DNA from: Candidatus Brevifilum fermentans
GTDB lineage: Bacteria; Chloroflexota; Anaerolineae; Anaerolineales; Villigracilaceae
Length of the DNA: 64,000 nucleotides
Direction of reading: 5' to 3'
Assembly: GCA_945877125.1 (NCBI GenBank)
Contig: CAMCQT010000004.1
Span: 1-64,000 of the forward strand
Made by a program: the position numbers and the translations under genes. Positions 17,281-27,332 of the stretch are shown here, piece by piece (the first letter of the stretch is position 1; every line of letters starts with the position of its first letter). Below the pieces are notes generated by a model. It searched no databases and was not told the origin of the DNA. It worked only from the letters and a program-made list of their open reading frames with translations.

Positions 17281-19232
17281 TAATTCTGGCAAGCCTCGCC
17301 CGTGTCAATCGCTTCAATATTCCAAAGCGGGTTGGCGGTTGGGTCGAGGTCAAAATTACAAAGACCCGGACGCGCGGCGGCGATTCGCAAACGATAATAA
17401 AGCGGGATGGCGGGAAGTTCGCTGGCAAAAAGCACCTGGGTTTGACTGTACAACTCAGTGTATGCCTGCTCGTCGGGCAGGGCAATCTGCGCGGCGCGGC
17501 AGGAGGCATCGTATTGTTCGTTCTTGTAGCCGGTCACATTTGTGCCGATCCACGAGTTGGAGGCTGAGGGAATTTCTTCGGTGGTGAACCAGCCGCAGGG
17601 AGGCTCGACGCCATTGACGCCCATTGCGTATTCAATGAGATCAAAACGCCGCCCGAAGAGCAATCCGCTGGGACCCGAGGCGTAAAGATCATTTTGCGAA
17701 AAATATTGCGCGTTGATGCCAATGCCGCATTGCGCCAGAGACTGCGTGAGAATATCCACGACCTGCCTGCGCTGGGTGGCGCCGGTGGTGTAGTAATTAA
17801 TCAAAAGAGGCGTGCCGGCAGGAACGTTTTTGACCGTGACCGCGACAAGCGGCGTGGCGGGGTCGCCGTCGGTATCGCGCCAACCCGCCTGCGCCAGAAG
17901 CGAAGCGCCGATGGAAGGATCAAATGAAATGGCTTCAATGTTCGCGTCATACGCTGGATGCCCGACGGGCAGGTATGCAAGCGGCACAGTTGTGCGCCCC
18001 AGCAAAACTTTATCCACAACCGATTGGCGGTCAAGGCAATAGGCAATACCCTGGCGCGTGTGGGCATCGGCAAAAATATCAGGGCGGTCTTTTTGATAGA
18101 TCGTGTCGTAGCCATCATCATACGTGGCGGGCAGTGCGCCGATGCCAAGCCATTCGATGGTCATGCCGGGGGCGAAGAAGGCTTGCGCCTGTTCGCCTGC
18201 TTGCATTTCCTGCAACAGGCTGGCTTGAGCATCGAGGCGAATGGTTGGGTCGAGAATGTCACAGCGACCGGCAACCAACTCGCTTAAAGCCATGTTGGGG
18301 TCTGCGATAAAGCGGAAGGTAAGCGTGTCAAATTTCGGGAAGCCCTCTGCGGCGCGGAAGTAATTGGGGTTTTTTGTCAGCGTGATGTGGTCGCCTGCCG
18401 CCCACTCTTGAACCATATACGGTCCCCAGCCAATCGGTGAGCGCGCGGCAACGTCAATGGTTGATAGTTGATCGGCGGGGAACTCGCTCCACAAATGTTT
18501 TGGCGCGGGCGCCCAGAAATTAGTGAAGTACGTGGGGTCAATAAAACCTGGCTTGCCCCACCACTGCACGGTCAGCGGGTCGGTGGCTTCGTACACTTGC
18601 GTGCGATCCACCAGGTAGGTATCCGCAGCCGAGTTTGCGGCGCTTGCGAGGGTGAAGGCAAAAACCGAGTCGTCTGATGAGAGCGGCGTGCCGTCAGACC
18701 AGGTCAGGTTTGGGACGAGGTGAAAATTGACGATCATCTGATCCATCTCAAGCGCGGTTGTGCCGTCATAGGCGATGACACAATCATCAGCGCGACATCC
18801 AGCCGGACGGATGCGGGTGCCTTGCGCCAGCAAAACGGGACTTCCATCCGCATCTACGATCTGCTCCCCAGCCTGGATCGTGGTGCTGGCAATTTGGGCG
18901 TCGCCGTTTTCAATGGACGGCAGTTGCGTGAGAATGACCGGCTGGTATTTATAGCCAACCATATCAATCGGGCCGTCATTAATAGAAGCCAGCACACTGC
19001 GCGCGGCGGCATTCAGTTCGCCGAATGGATAAAGCGTGGTCGGCTCCTGTCCGAGGCAGACGGTCAACAGGCTGGGTACTGCGGTTGCCGTTGGCAAAGA
19101 CATGAATGAGGTTGCCGAGGGAGTGACTGTCACTTCGGATTGCGGCAGGGAAGGAAGTCCGCAGGCGATGATGATCATGGAAAGAAGAAAAACGAAAGAG
19201 AGTAACTTTACAGTTTTTTTCGATAGGTTCAT
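17280..19232 (-). CDS. family-5 solute-binding lipoprotein (operon B, first gene)
   Basis: 650 residues. Lipobox IIIACG near residue 25, then a short linker and the binding domain in canonical order (TVCLGQEPTTLYPF; LTWSDGTPLSSDDSVFAF; later THTRQG-like ADAHTRQGIAYCLDRQSV and LLAQAGWRDTDGDP). Family members deliver oligopeptides, nickel or sugars to Opp-type importers. The ATG at 19232 (MNLSKK) with AAGGAT eight bases upstream is preferred over the longer frame at 19265. It follows the operon A terminator and so probably starts a new transcript. Confidence 0.88.
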   Translation of the reverse strand: MNLSKKTVKLLSFVFLLSMIIIACGLPSLPQSEVTVTPSATSFMSLPTATAVPSLLTVCLGQEPTTLYPFGELNAAARSVLASINDGPIDMVGYKYQPVILTQLPSIENGDAQIASTTIQAGEQIVDADGSPVLLAQGTRIRPAGCRADDCVIAYDGTTALEMDQMIVNFHLVPNLTWSDGTPLSSDDSVFAFTLASAANSAADTYLVDRTQVYEATDPLTVQWWGKPGFIDPTYFTNFWAPAPKHLWSEFPADQLSTIDVAARSPIGWGPYMVQEWAAGDHITLTKNPNYFRAAEGFPKFDTLTFRFIADPNMALSELVAGRCDILDPTIRLDAQASLLQEMQAGEQAQAFFAPGMTIEWLGIGALPATYDDGYDTIYQKDRPDIFADAHTRQGIAYCLDRQSVVDKVLLGRTTVPLAYLPVGHPAYDANIEAISFDPSIGASLLAQAGWRDTDGDPATPLVAVTVKNVPAGTPLLINYYTTGATQRRQVVDILTQSLAQCGIGINAQYFSQNDLYASGPSGLLFGRRFDLIEYAMGVNGVEPPCGWFTTEEIPSASNSWIGTNVTGYKNEQYDASCRAAQIALPDEQAYTELYSQTQVLFASELPAIPLYYRLRIAAARPGLCNFDLDPTANPLWNIEAIDTGEACQN

Positions 19233-19266
19233 GGGGATATCCTTTTTTGAGAAAGCATACGTCAAT

Positions 19267-19306
19267 TATACAAGCAAGCCGCCCTTGCGGACGGCTTGCT
19301 TGTATA
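19267..19306 (-). terminator. strong terminator separating the two transporter operons
   Basis: A perfect 15-bp inverted repeat (19267-19281 with 19292-19306) has a 10-nt loop. It sits directly after the cytochrome c gene on the minus strand. Confidence 0.75.
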
Positions 19307-19310
19307 AAAT

Positions 19311-19982
19311 TTATTTTTTCCTGAACATTCGCAGAAGGAGCAGTACGAGTACCAGAACGATAAATCCGACAATGATCGGGAGGGGCGATGTCAATGCGGC
19401 GGCGGGAGGCTGAGGCGTAGCAGTCGCTATGGGTGCGCCGACCAGAATCAGGTCCGCGTTGGACGTGGTCAAATCCTCTTGAGCGTTCCACAATTTATTC
19501 TCACGCAAAAGAAAGGCAGTGACCTGCCAGGACTCTTCCTGTGTCAGGCTGGCGGGTTTCCACCAGGGCATGGTGGCAAAAATATAAGACCGCAAAATTG
19601 TGGCATTCGGGAATTTTTGCAAGGTGCCAGAGCCAATCACTGGAGGTATGCTGGGGGGCAAGGTAAACCCATTTTCATACGGACGCGCGCCGTGACAGCC
19701 TGAACTCCAACAGTTGCGATCTTCCTCAGGATAAGTTTGTTTGAATTCTTCGGTGAGTCCTTGTCCGCGGTCACCGTGGCAGGGCAGGCAGGCAAGCCAG
19801 TAGACCTGTGCGCCTTTATCTGCCTGAGATGGGCTGGCAGGCAGTGTGGGTTGTGCCAAACGGTCTGGCGTGGGCATTGAAGTTTGGGCAACAACTGTAC
19901 CCATATCGAAGAATAGCCCTGCAAAAAGCAGGGCTATTCCGATACTTATAAAGAGAAGATAAAAAGGAAATCTTCGTTGCAC
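19311..19982 (-). CDS. membrane-anchored cytochrome c-domain protein
   Basis: 223 residues. An N-terminal hydrophobic signal/anchor (about 8-32) and a Pro-rich linker are followed by a cytochrome c-like domain. It has CLPCHG (CXXCH) and, about 25 residues later, CWSSGCHG (CX4CH). A C-terminal span SPLPIIVGFIVLVLVLLLL anchors it. The domain is very like the N-terminal part of the cytochrome c-b fusion at 42391-44208, including a shared 29-bp identical DNA stretch. GTG start five bases after the OppC stop, so it is in the transporter operon. A redox role for the operon is unexplained. One or two hemes are possible. Confidence 0.8.
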   Translation of the reverse strand: MQRRFPFYLLFISIGIALLFAGLFFDMGTVVAQTSMPTPDRLAQPTLPASPSQADKGAQVYWLACLPCHGDRGQGLTEEFKQTYPEEDRNCWSSGCHGARPYENGFTLPPSIPPVIGSGTLQKFPNATILRSYIFATMPWWKPASLTQEESWQVTAFLLRENKLWNAQEDLTTSNADLILVGAPIATATPQPPAAALTSPLPIIVGFIVLVLVLLLLRMFRKK

Positions 19983-19987
19983 GAGTT

Positions 19988-21028
19988 CTAGGTTTTGCCG
20001 CGCATGCGGGGATCGAGCACATCACGCAGGGCGTCGCCGACAAGGTTGAAGCCCATTACGTAAAGCACCAAGGCAAGTCCGGGCCAGACGATAATGTACC
20101 AATATGTATCAAGACTAGTGATCCAATTGCGGGCAAATGAAAGCACCTGTCCCCAGTCGGCGTAGCCGACATCAGTACCAATGCCGAGGAAGGATAACGC
20201 AGCGAAGGAAAGCACCACGTCACCAACAGCTAGCGAAGCCAGCACCAGAGTCGGAAAGATGGCATTGGGGATGATATGGCGGAAGAGAATGCGACTGTCT
20301 TTGACGCCAATAACACGCGCTGCCATTATGTAATCACGTTCTTTGATCGAGAGAATGTCACCACGAATAATACGAGCGTAACCCATCCAGCCAAATGTAA
20401 CCAAGGCAATAATGGCTGGATATAGACTTTTTCCGATACGAGGCGTGAGGATGGTTGCCAGGATCAAAGCCGCAAGAATGAACGGCAGTGTCAGAAAGAC
20501 ATCCACAATACGCATAATGACATTATCCACGGCCCCGCCATAATATGCGGAGACCGAGCCAATAATGATACCAATCAGGAAGGTTGCAATGGTTACGATC
20601 AAGCCAGTACGGAAGGCTGTGCGTGTGCCCCAAATAATCCCATAGAACACATCATATTGACCCTGCGAGGTTCCTAGAATGTGAGTCCATTGGTCCGAGC
20701 CCATGATAGGCTCCCACCAGAACGGAAGGGGAGGGGCTTTACTCTTCCAAAGGGAGCCCATGGGCTGGGGTTCAGCCTTGAAGCCATCACGTGGAATTTT
20801 ATAAGGATCTTTCTGATTGACAGGCGGCGCAATAAGCGGGGCTGCAAGAGCGATGATCACAAAGAACGAGATCAAGATAAAGCCCATGATTGAAGCCGGT
20901 GTTTTGAGCAAGCCCATTACAATACGATAATTCTCCGGTCCGAGAAAACGTTCAACACGACTAATTTTTCGAGCAGCAATGGTCTCGCTGAACAGAGTAG
21001 TATCACCGCTGGGGGTAGTTTCAGGCAT
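19988..21028 (-). CDS. OppC/DppC-like ABC permease
   Basis: 346 residues with about six spans. The EAA loop KERDYIMAARVIGVKDSRIL contacts the ATPases, and RHIIPNAIFP follows it. Between the first and second spans there is an extended external segment of about 80 residues (QKDPYKIPRDG ... SQGQYDVFYG), as is usual for OppC. It forms the channel with OppB, encoded 15 bases upstream. Confidence 0.93.
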   Translation of the reverse strand: MPETTPSGDTTLFSETIAARKISRVERFLGPENYRIVMGLLKTPASIMGFILISFFVIIALAAPLIAPPVNQKDPYKIPRDGFKAEPQPMGSLWKSKAPPLPFWWEPIMGSDQWTHILGTSQGQYDVFYGIIWGTRTAFRTGLIVTIATFLIGIIIGSVSAYYGGAVDNVIMRIVDVFLTLPFILAALILATILTPRIGKSLYPAIIALVTFGWMGYARIIRGDILSIKERDYIMAARVIGVKDSRILFRHIIPNAIFPTLVLASLAVGDVVLSFAALSFLGIGTDVGYADWGQVLSFARNWITSLDTYWYIIVWPGLALVLYVMGFNLVGDALRDVLDPRMRGKT

Positions 21029-21043
21029 TAGAGAACTCCTTAC

Positions 21044-22108
21044 TTAGGATAATCGCACGCGTGGGTCAACCACTGCATATAGAACGTCAACAACCAGATT
21101 GGCAACAATCAGGATAAATCCATTGAAGAGGGCAAATCCCAAGGTGGTGATTACATCCAATTGAGCAGCCGCAGTTGCAGCAGCTTGACCAATCCCTGGA
21201 TAATTGAACACTGTCTCGGTAATTACAACGCCGCCCAATAACCCTACCACACTAAACCCTGCCAGTGTTACGACTGGGATCATGGCGTTGGGCTGAGCAT
21301 GTTTGAAGATAACATCGTGTTCGGTCAAACCTTTAGCACGCGCGGTGGTGACATATTCCATGCGTAGGGTCTCCAACATGGAAGAACGGGTTACACGCAG
21401 GAAGGTTGCCCAACTGATATATGAAAGGGTGAGGATCGGCATAGCCATGTGGCGAAGCGCATCCAGGAAAATATCAAACCGCCCATTGAGCAGGGAATCA
21501 AAGGTTAATAATGAGGTGTAACGTTGGAAGTCATCTTGTGAAATCGCCTGACTTGCCCAATCTGATATCCTGCCAGGCGGGAACCAGCCCAACTGAACAT
21601 AAAAGAACATCAGCATCAGCAAACCAAACACAAAGGTCGGAAAAGAAGTCCCTACAATACTGAATACGCGAGCCGCCTGATCAATAATGCCGTTTTGATG
21701 TACTGCGGCTTGAACACCCAACCAGATCCCCACCAAAATTACAGGCGCAACTGCCCAAATTGTAAGATCAAGCGTGTTGGGAAAACGTGTGCGAATCAGA
21801 TCTGAAACGGGCTGGGAGCCAGTACGGGAATAGCCAAAATTTCCAAATAGAATTCCACCGTGTCTTTCGCCGGAGCCAGAATCAACAGTTCCCACCAGCC
21901 AGCGCCAGTACTGTTCATACATGGGCTTATCAAGACCATATCTTTTAATAATACCGTTGATCGCGTTTTCATTTTTTGGAATATCGCGCACGTATAAGGC
22001 TGATCGCTCAACCGGGGACAAGAATTGCAACATGGCGAAAATCAAGACTGTGACCCCAAAAAGCAATAACGGAACCATCAACAAACGGCGGATGATATAT
22101 GTGAGCAT
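21044..22108 (-). CDS. OppB/DppB-like ABC permease
   Basis: 354 residues. The N-terminal span MLTYIIRRLLMVPLLLFGV is the family hallmark. The EAA loop MEYVTTARAKGLTEHDVIFK and NAMIPVVTLAGFSVVGLLGG follow. It has six spans. It is separated from the upstream binding-protein gene by a terminator-like hairpin, probably lowering permease expression relative to the binding protein. Confidence 0.93.
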   Translation of the reverse strand: MLTYIIRRLLMVPLLLFGVTVLIFAMLQFLSPVERSALYVRDIPKNENAINGIIKRYGLDKPMYEQYWRWLVGTVDSGSGERHGGILFGNFGYSRTGSQPVSDLIRTRFPNTLDLTIWAVAPVILVGIWLGVQAAVHQNGIIDQAARVFSIVGTSFPTFVFGLLMLMFFYVQLGWFPPGRISDWASQAISQDDFQRYTSLLTFDSLLNGRFDIFLDALRHMAMPILTLSYISWATFLRVTRSSMLETLRMEYVTTARAKGLTEHDVIFKHAQPNAMIPVVTLAGFSVVGLLGGVVITETVFNYPGIGQAAATAAAQLDVITTLGFALFNGFILIVANLVVDVLYAVVDPRVRLS

Positions 22109-22190
22109 TTTTCACCTCAAAAGTTTTAACCTGCCAAGTGAACTGGATATTGAATATTCAATTCACTCGGCAAAACAAAACCGCTGGAAG

Positions 22191-22218
22191 GTGCGGGGAC
22201 CTTTGCAGGTCCCCGCAC
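22191..22218 (-). promoter_or_regulatory. attenuating hairpin between binding-protein and permease genes
   Basis: gtgcggggacc (22191-22201) and ggtccccgcac (22208-22218) form an 11-bp G+C-rich stem with a 6-nt loop. Only a weak T-rich tail follows on the minus strand. This is the usual place for partial termination or mRNA stabilisation in binding-protein operons. Confidence 0.55.
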
Positions 22219-22251
22219 ACAAACGTCATTCGGAAAACAAACCCATCCGAA

Positions 22252-24282
22252 CTACTTAATATCAAAGTTGTAAATAACCACGCTCTTGACGATGCTTGGG
22301 CGTCCGATCAACATGCGGAACTGTCCGCCTGTGCCGGTCTCACCATCTGCGCAAGCGATGAATTTCTCAACGCCGACTTTTGTTTCGTCAATCGAGCACA
22401 ATTCCACGGCGGGAGCGTATTCGTTCTTCTCAATATCGAAGAAGCGAACTTCACCAACCAATTTATCGACCTGGGGAGTATCTTCTAGGTTGACAGTTAC
22501 GAGGTCAGCATCACCAGTCTGGAACATGGCAAAGCGGGTGCCCCATTCCGGAACGTTCGCAAGAGTGACACGTTCCAAAGCGGCAGGTGCGCGCCAGTAT
22601 TCTTCATTGCGGGCCAGAACGATTTCCTGACCAACTGTCCAATGATCAAGTTTGAAAGCGCCTGTACCATTGGCAATCGGGGTGAATGGATCTTCTTCGG
22701 GCTGCATTCCGTAGAATGTCTGCCATGTATCGCAAGAGCCGTCCCAACCACCATTCTCAACCACCCACTTTTGGTCCATTACGGAACCCCAAGACTGGGC
22801 AATTGTGGGCAGGAAGGGACCCCAAGCCTGAGACAAGTTGAAGGTAACGGTGCCAGCGGCATCATCAGCAACAACTACGGCTTTGGTCTTTTCGCAAGCC
22901 GCAACAAGCGCGGCGGGGTCAAAGGCAGACAGCAATTCGCGGTCGTCATAGAGAGTACCTTCGGGGTCTACGACTACGGAGATATCATCAATACCAACGC
23001 CGAAGAACGGTTCAGCTATAAGGAGTTGCGGGGAGGAAGTGCCGCCCTGCAAGACACCACGCTGGAAGGAATAAGCAACATCACTGGCGGTCATGACATC
23101 GCCATTGTGGAATTTCACATCCTTGCGGATGGTGAATACCCAGGTCTTACCGTCATCAGAGACGGTCCAGGATTCAGCGAGTTGGGGAACGAATTTATCG
23201 GTCGCGCCGCCATCATAGAATACCAGTGTCTCATAAACGTTCTGGATAACTTCACCAGCAGCTGTATCGTAAGCACGGGCAGGATCAAGGGTTTCAGGAT
23301 CGCCGTAGGATACATTGGTAAATACTGTGGGATTCTTTGCACCCTCAGCCTTGGTCATCGGGTAGTAATATTCACCAGACATAACTGGGTTCAGGGCGCG
23401 GCCTTGTACCCACATCTGTTCGTAACCATGGCTGATACCACTGGTGAGAATAGCACCGGGGACCAGGTCATAGTACAACTGATTAAGTTCGTAGTAAGTC
23501 TCAGCGCGCTTGGCGGGGTCGGTTTCGCCAACGCCCTTATCAAGCAATGCTTTGAACTGATCTTTCATTTCAGCAGGCATGTTCTGGCGATTGCCATAGG
23601 CACCAGTGGTGTACGGCTGATACCAGTTGTGTGCATCATGAATATCTTCCTGCCAGCCAGCGGTCATGATCGGAATTGTTCCACCGCGTTGACCAGCGAG
23701 ATAAGCAGGCCATGGGAGACCAAGAATTTCAACCGAGAACAGTTCGTTGACTTCAGCTAAATTAGCGGCAAGAATTTCGCCGATAACCTGGCGGGTGGTG
23801 TTACCCTGGTTGTAGAGCATCTGGATACGGAAACCATTGGTCCACACATCGCCTTCGGGATCTTCGCCAGCGGGGATACCATCTTTGTCGAGGTCAGCCA
23901 GTTTGAATTCTTCAGCAGACTTCTCAAGATCAAAGGTATAGTGCGGGGCATTGGCATCGTAGCCAGGCATACCAGCGAGAGGCAACTGGAAGGACTGAAC
24001 GCCTTCACCTTGAAGCACGTCGCGAATAAAAGTGTCCCAGTCAAAAGCATAGGTGAACGCCTTTCGGATATGAACATCCGAAAAGAAATCCGCTGGGATA
24101 CCGTTACCATCCAACTGGCCGGAGCCAATGTATTGGCTGGTCGGTCCCATCGCAGGGGCTTCGGTCGCTACAGGGGCTTCGGTCGCCGCAGCCGCAGGAG
24201 CTTCAGTCGTAGGAGCGCCACAAGCCGACAGCACCATGCTGAGCACGACAAAAAGGCTTAATAGAGCAAACATTTTACGCAT
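22252..24282 (-). CDS. family-5 solute-binding lipoprotein, apparently circularly permuted
   Basis: 676 residues with lipobox LSACG (Cys21) and a TEAP-rich linker (about 25-45). After the linker comes what is normally the C-terminal half of the family (YIGSGQLDGNGIPADFFSDV at about 51-70, then HIRKAFTYAFDWDTF, on to SGEYYYPM at about 302-309). Then, from about 316, comes the normal N-terminal half (NPTVFTNVSYGDPETLDPA; FVPQLAESW; VKFHNGDVMTASDVAYSF). The protein stops at VVIYNFDIK, the point where the canonical chain would continue into IGSGQLDG. The other two binding proteins here keep the normal order. Good ribosome site GAGGAG. It probably feeds OppB/OppC just downstream. Confidence 0.85.
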   Translation of the reverse strand: MRKMFALLSLFVVLSMVLSACGAPTTEAPAAAATEAPVATEAPAMGPTSQYIGSGQLDGNGIPADFFSDVHIRKAFTYAFDWDTFIRDVLQGEGVQSFQLPLAGMPGYDANAPHYTFDLEKSAEEFKLADLDKDGIPAGEDPEGDVWTNGFRIQMLYNQGNTTRQVIGEILAANLAEVNELFSVEILGLPWPAYLAGQRGGTIPIMTAGWQEDIHDAHNWYQPYTTGAYGNRQNMPAEMKDQFKALLDKGVGETDPAKRAETYYELNQLYYDLVPGAILTSGISHGYEQMWVQGRALNPVMSGEYYYPMTKAEGAKNPTVFTNVSYGDPETLDPARAYDTAAGEVIQNVYETLVFYDGGATDKFVPQLAESWTVSDDGKTWVFTIRKDVKFHNGDVMTASDVAYSFQRGVLQGGTSSPQLLIAEPFFGVGIDDISVVVDPEGTLYDDRELLSAFDPAALVAACEKTKAVVVADDAAGTVTFNLSQAWGPFLPTIAQSWGSVMDQKWVVENGGWDGSCDTWQTFYGMQPEEDPFTPIANGTGAFKLDHWTVGQEIVLARNEEYWRAPAALERVTLANVPEWGTRFAMFQTGDADLVTVNLEDTPQVDKLVGEVRFFDIEKNEYAPAVELCSIDETKVGVEKFIACADGETGTGGQFRMLIGRPSIVKSVVIYNFDIK

Positions 24283-24381
24283 TTTTTCTTCTCCTCAAAA
24301 ATAGGTAGTGATTTTTCGATACAACTTATTACATTACACAGTAGGGGTGTTTCTTACGACACATCACCTCCTTTTATATAA

Positions 24382-25364
24382 TTATGAAACCATATGGCAG
24401 GCTACAAAATGTCCGACTCTAACCTCGCGAAATTCGGGGCGAGATTCTGCGCAAATCTTATCGGCGATTGGACATCGCGTGCGGAAACGACAACCCGAGG
24501 GAGGGTTAACCGGTGAAGGAACATCGCCCTCTAGAATAATACGTGTTCGATTTACGTCTGCAAGAGGGTCAGGAATTGGAACTGCTGAAAGAAGTGCCTG
24601 CGTGTAGGGATGTAAAGGCTCCAGATATAAATCGTCGCGGTTTGCTAATTCCATGATCACTCCGAGATACATCACCGCAACACGTTTGCTTATATGGCGC
24701 ACCATCGAAAGGTCGTGAGCAATGAACAAGTAGGTCAGGTTGAATTGCTCTTGCAAATCTTCCAATAGGTTCACCACCTGTGCTTGGATGGATACATCCA
24801 GAGCAGAAATTGGTTCATCGCAAATAATGAAAGAAGGCTGTAATGCAAGTGCGCGCGCCACACCAATACGCTGGCGCTGACCACCCGAAAACTCATGCGG
24901 GTAACGACCGGCAAAACTAGGATTAAGTCCTACCAATTCGAGCAGATGCGCCACCCTCTCCTGGATTTCCTTCCCAGCAGCCACGTTATGAACCGAAAGC
25001 GGTTCACCAACAATTTCACTAACTGTCATACGTGGATTTAGTGAAGCATATGGATCTTGAAAGATCATCTGCATTTGGCGGCGCATCCAACGCATCTCTT
25101 CACGTTTAAGGGTAATCAGGTTCGTGCCTTCAAAAAATATCTCGCCAGCAGTAGGCTTGTAAAGTTGCAAGATGGCGCGGCCTGTTGTAGATTTACCACA
25201 TCCCGACTCGCCTACAAGCCCAAGTGTTTCACCACGTTTAACATCAAAGGAAACTCCATCAACAGCATGAACAGCGCCCACCTGGCGTTGAAACACACCC
25301 CGATAGATGGGAAAATGCATCTTAAGGTCTACTACTTTTAATAGTACATCAGAGTCATTAGACA

Positions 25365-25365
<1 letters not shown>
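24382..25365 (-). CDS. OppF/DppF-like ABC transporter ATPase (operon A)
   Basis: 327 residues. Walker [12 protein letters not shown], signature [11 protein letters not shown], Walker B FIICDEP and the C-terminal Cys cluster [15 protein letters not shown]. Its ATG overlaps the OppD stop by one base (TAATG). It is paralogous to the OppF of operon B. The partner permeases and binding protein are in the same operon. Confidence 0.93.
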
Positions 25366-26354
<989 letters not shown>

Positions 26355-26818
26355 CCGTGAGGTCCTTTTCTACATTGAGATAAATTACCCAAGCCTTAAC
26401 ATTTTTACCACCAATAAATGCAGATTTTCGCTTGACATAGCCGATAAACTAAAAAATAAATCTGTCCTTATTCGTGCCAATCAGCAGTTTCCTGCTTAAA
26501 ATAAAAAAGCTAGAGCCCAGTAAACAATACTTACAAAATAGTAAGTTGGATGAATTATACCTAATTCTTTTAGGGCGTCAACACACATACCCGCCAGAGT
26601 ATCCTGCACAACCGCCCAGCCAGACAAAAACACTGCAAAAAAACCATTTCTAGATTTGATTAAGTACCGCATCCCCCTCACCCGATGCCTGATTTGCCTC
26701 AACCAGCAGATTCGACCTCCTGGCATTTTACACATCTCTCGCGCAGTATCGTTGACAAGCCTCACTTCCTAACATAGAATCCAGCCGCAATTAATTTCAA
26801 AAATTTCGGGAGAAAATC
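26355..26818. other. 464-bp divergent intergenic region (operon A / mscL)
   Basis: The left part must carry the operon A promoter on the minus strand; no clear -35/-10 pair was found. The right end holds a strong mscL promoter. An 89-codon minus frame at 26496-26765 has no family resemblance and overlaps that promoter, so it is not called as a gene. Confidence 0.5.
26752..26780 (+). promoter_or_regulatory. mscL promoter
   Basis: A consensus -35 TTGACA (26752-26757), a 17-bp spacer and TAGAAT (26775-26780) lie about 38 bases before the start codon. Confidence 0.75.
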
Positions 26819-27217
26819 ATGCTAAAAGAATTCAAAGATTTCGTTATGCGCGGCAACGTACTGGACCTTGCAACCGCTGTTATCATCGGCGGCGCGTTCG
26901 GGAAGATCATCGGCTCGCTTGTCAACGACATCATCATGCCGCTGATTGGGCTGGTTATGGGCGGCGTAAATTTCAGCGAGTTATCCTTCACCGTTGGCGC
27001 GGCAGTTATCAAATGGGGATCGTTCGTACAAACCACCCTCGACTTTCTCGTGATCGCTTTTGTAGTCTTCCTGATCATAAAAACCGCGAATAATATGAAG
27101 AAAGCCCCGGCGCCCGCCACACCCGCAGCCCCAACCACCAAGGAATGCCCGCACTGCTTCAGCACAATCGCAATCAAAGCCACACGCTGCCCAAACTGCA
27201 CATCTGAGATCAAGTAA
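26819..27217 (+). CDS. mscL: large-conductance mechanosensitive channel with zinc-ribbon tail
   Basis: 132 residues. [30 protein letters not shown] is the N-terminal amphipathic helix plus pore-lining span; a second span ([19 protein letters not shown]) follows. This homopentameric channel opens under membrane tension to release solutes on osmotic downshock. The usual C-terminal helical bundle is replaced by an Ala/Pro linker and CPHC ... CPNC (about 110-128), a predicted zinc ribbon. RBS GGGAG before the ATG. Confidence 0.95.
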   Translation: MLKEFKDFVMRGNVLDLATAVIIGGAFGKIIGSLVNDIIMPLIGLVMGGVNFSELSFTVGAAVIKWGSFVQTTLDFLVIAFVVFLIIKTANNMKKAPAPATPAAPTTKECPHCFSTIAIKATRCPNCTSEIK

Positions 27218-27227
27218 TTAGTAATCG

Positions 27228-27262
27228 GTCCCGTTGGTTTACATAACCGCGGGACTTTTTTT
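27228..27262 (+). terminator. mscL terminator
   Basis: GTCCCG/CGGGAC stem (27228-27233 with 27250-27255), extended inside by GGTT/AACC and followed by seven T. Confidence 0.8.
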
Positions 27263-27332
27263 CACCCTTCAGCATTAATCCCTCATTTTCTCATCCTTCA
27301 TTTTTTATCCTTTATAAGTTATCCTATTCCAC

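Noticed and set aside
22642-23760. 372-codon plus-strand frame opposite the permuted binding protein
   Set aside because: It is antisense to a clear family-5 protein, has no family match and no ribosome site; a codon-bias shadow.
26496-26765. 89-codon minus-strand frame between operon A and mscL
   Set aside because: No family resemblance, and it overlaps the strong mscL promoter. Possibly a remnant, but not supported.
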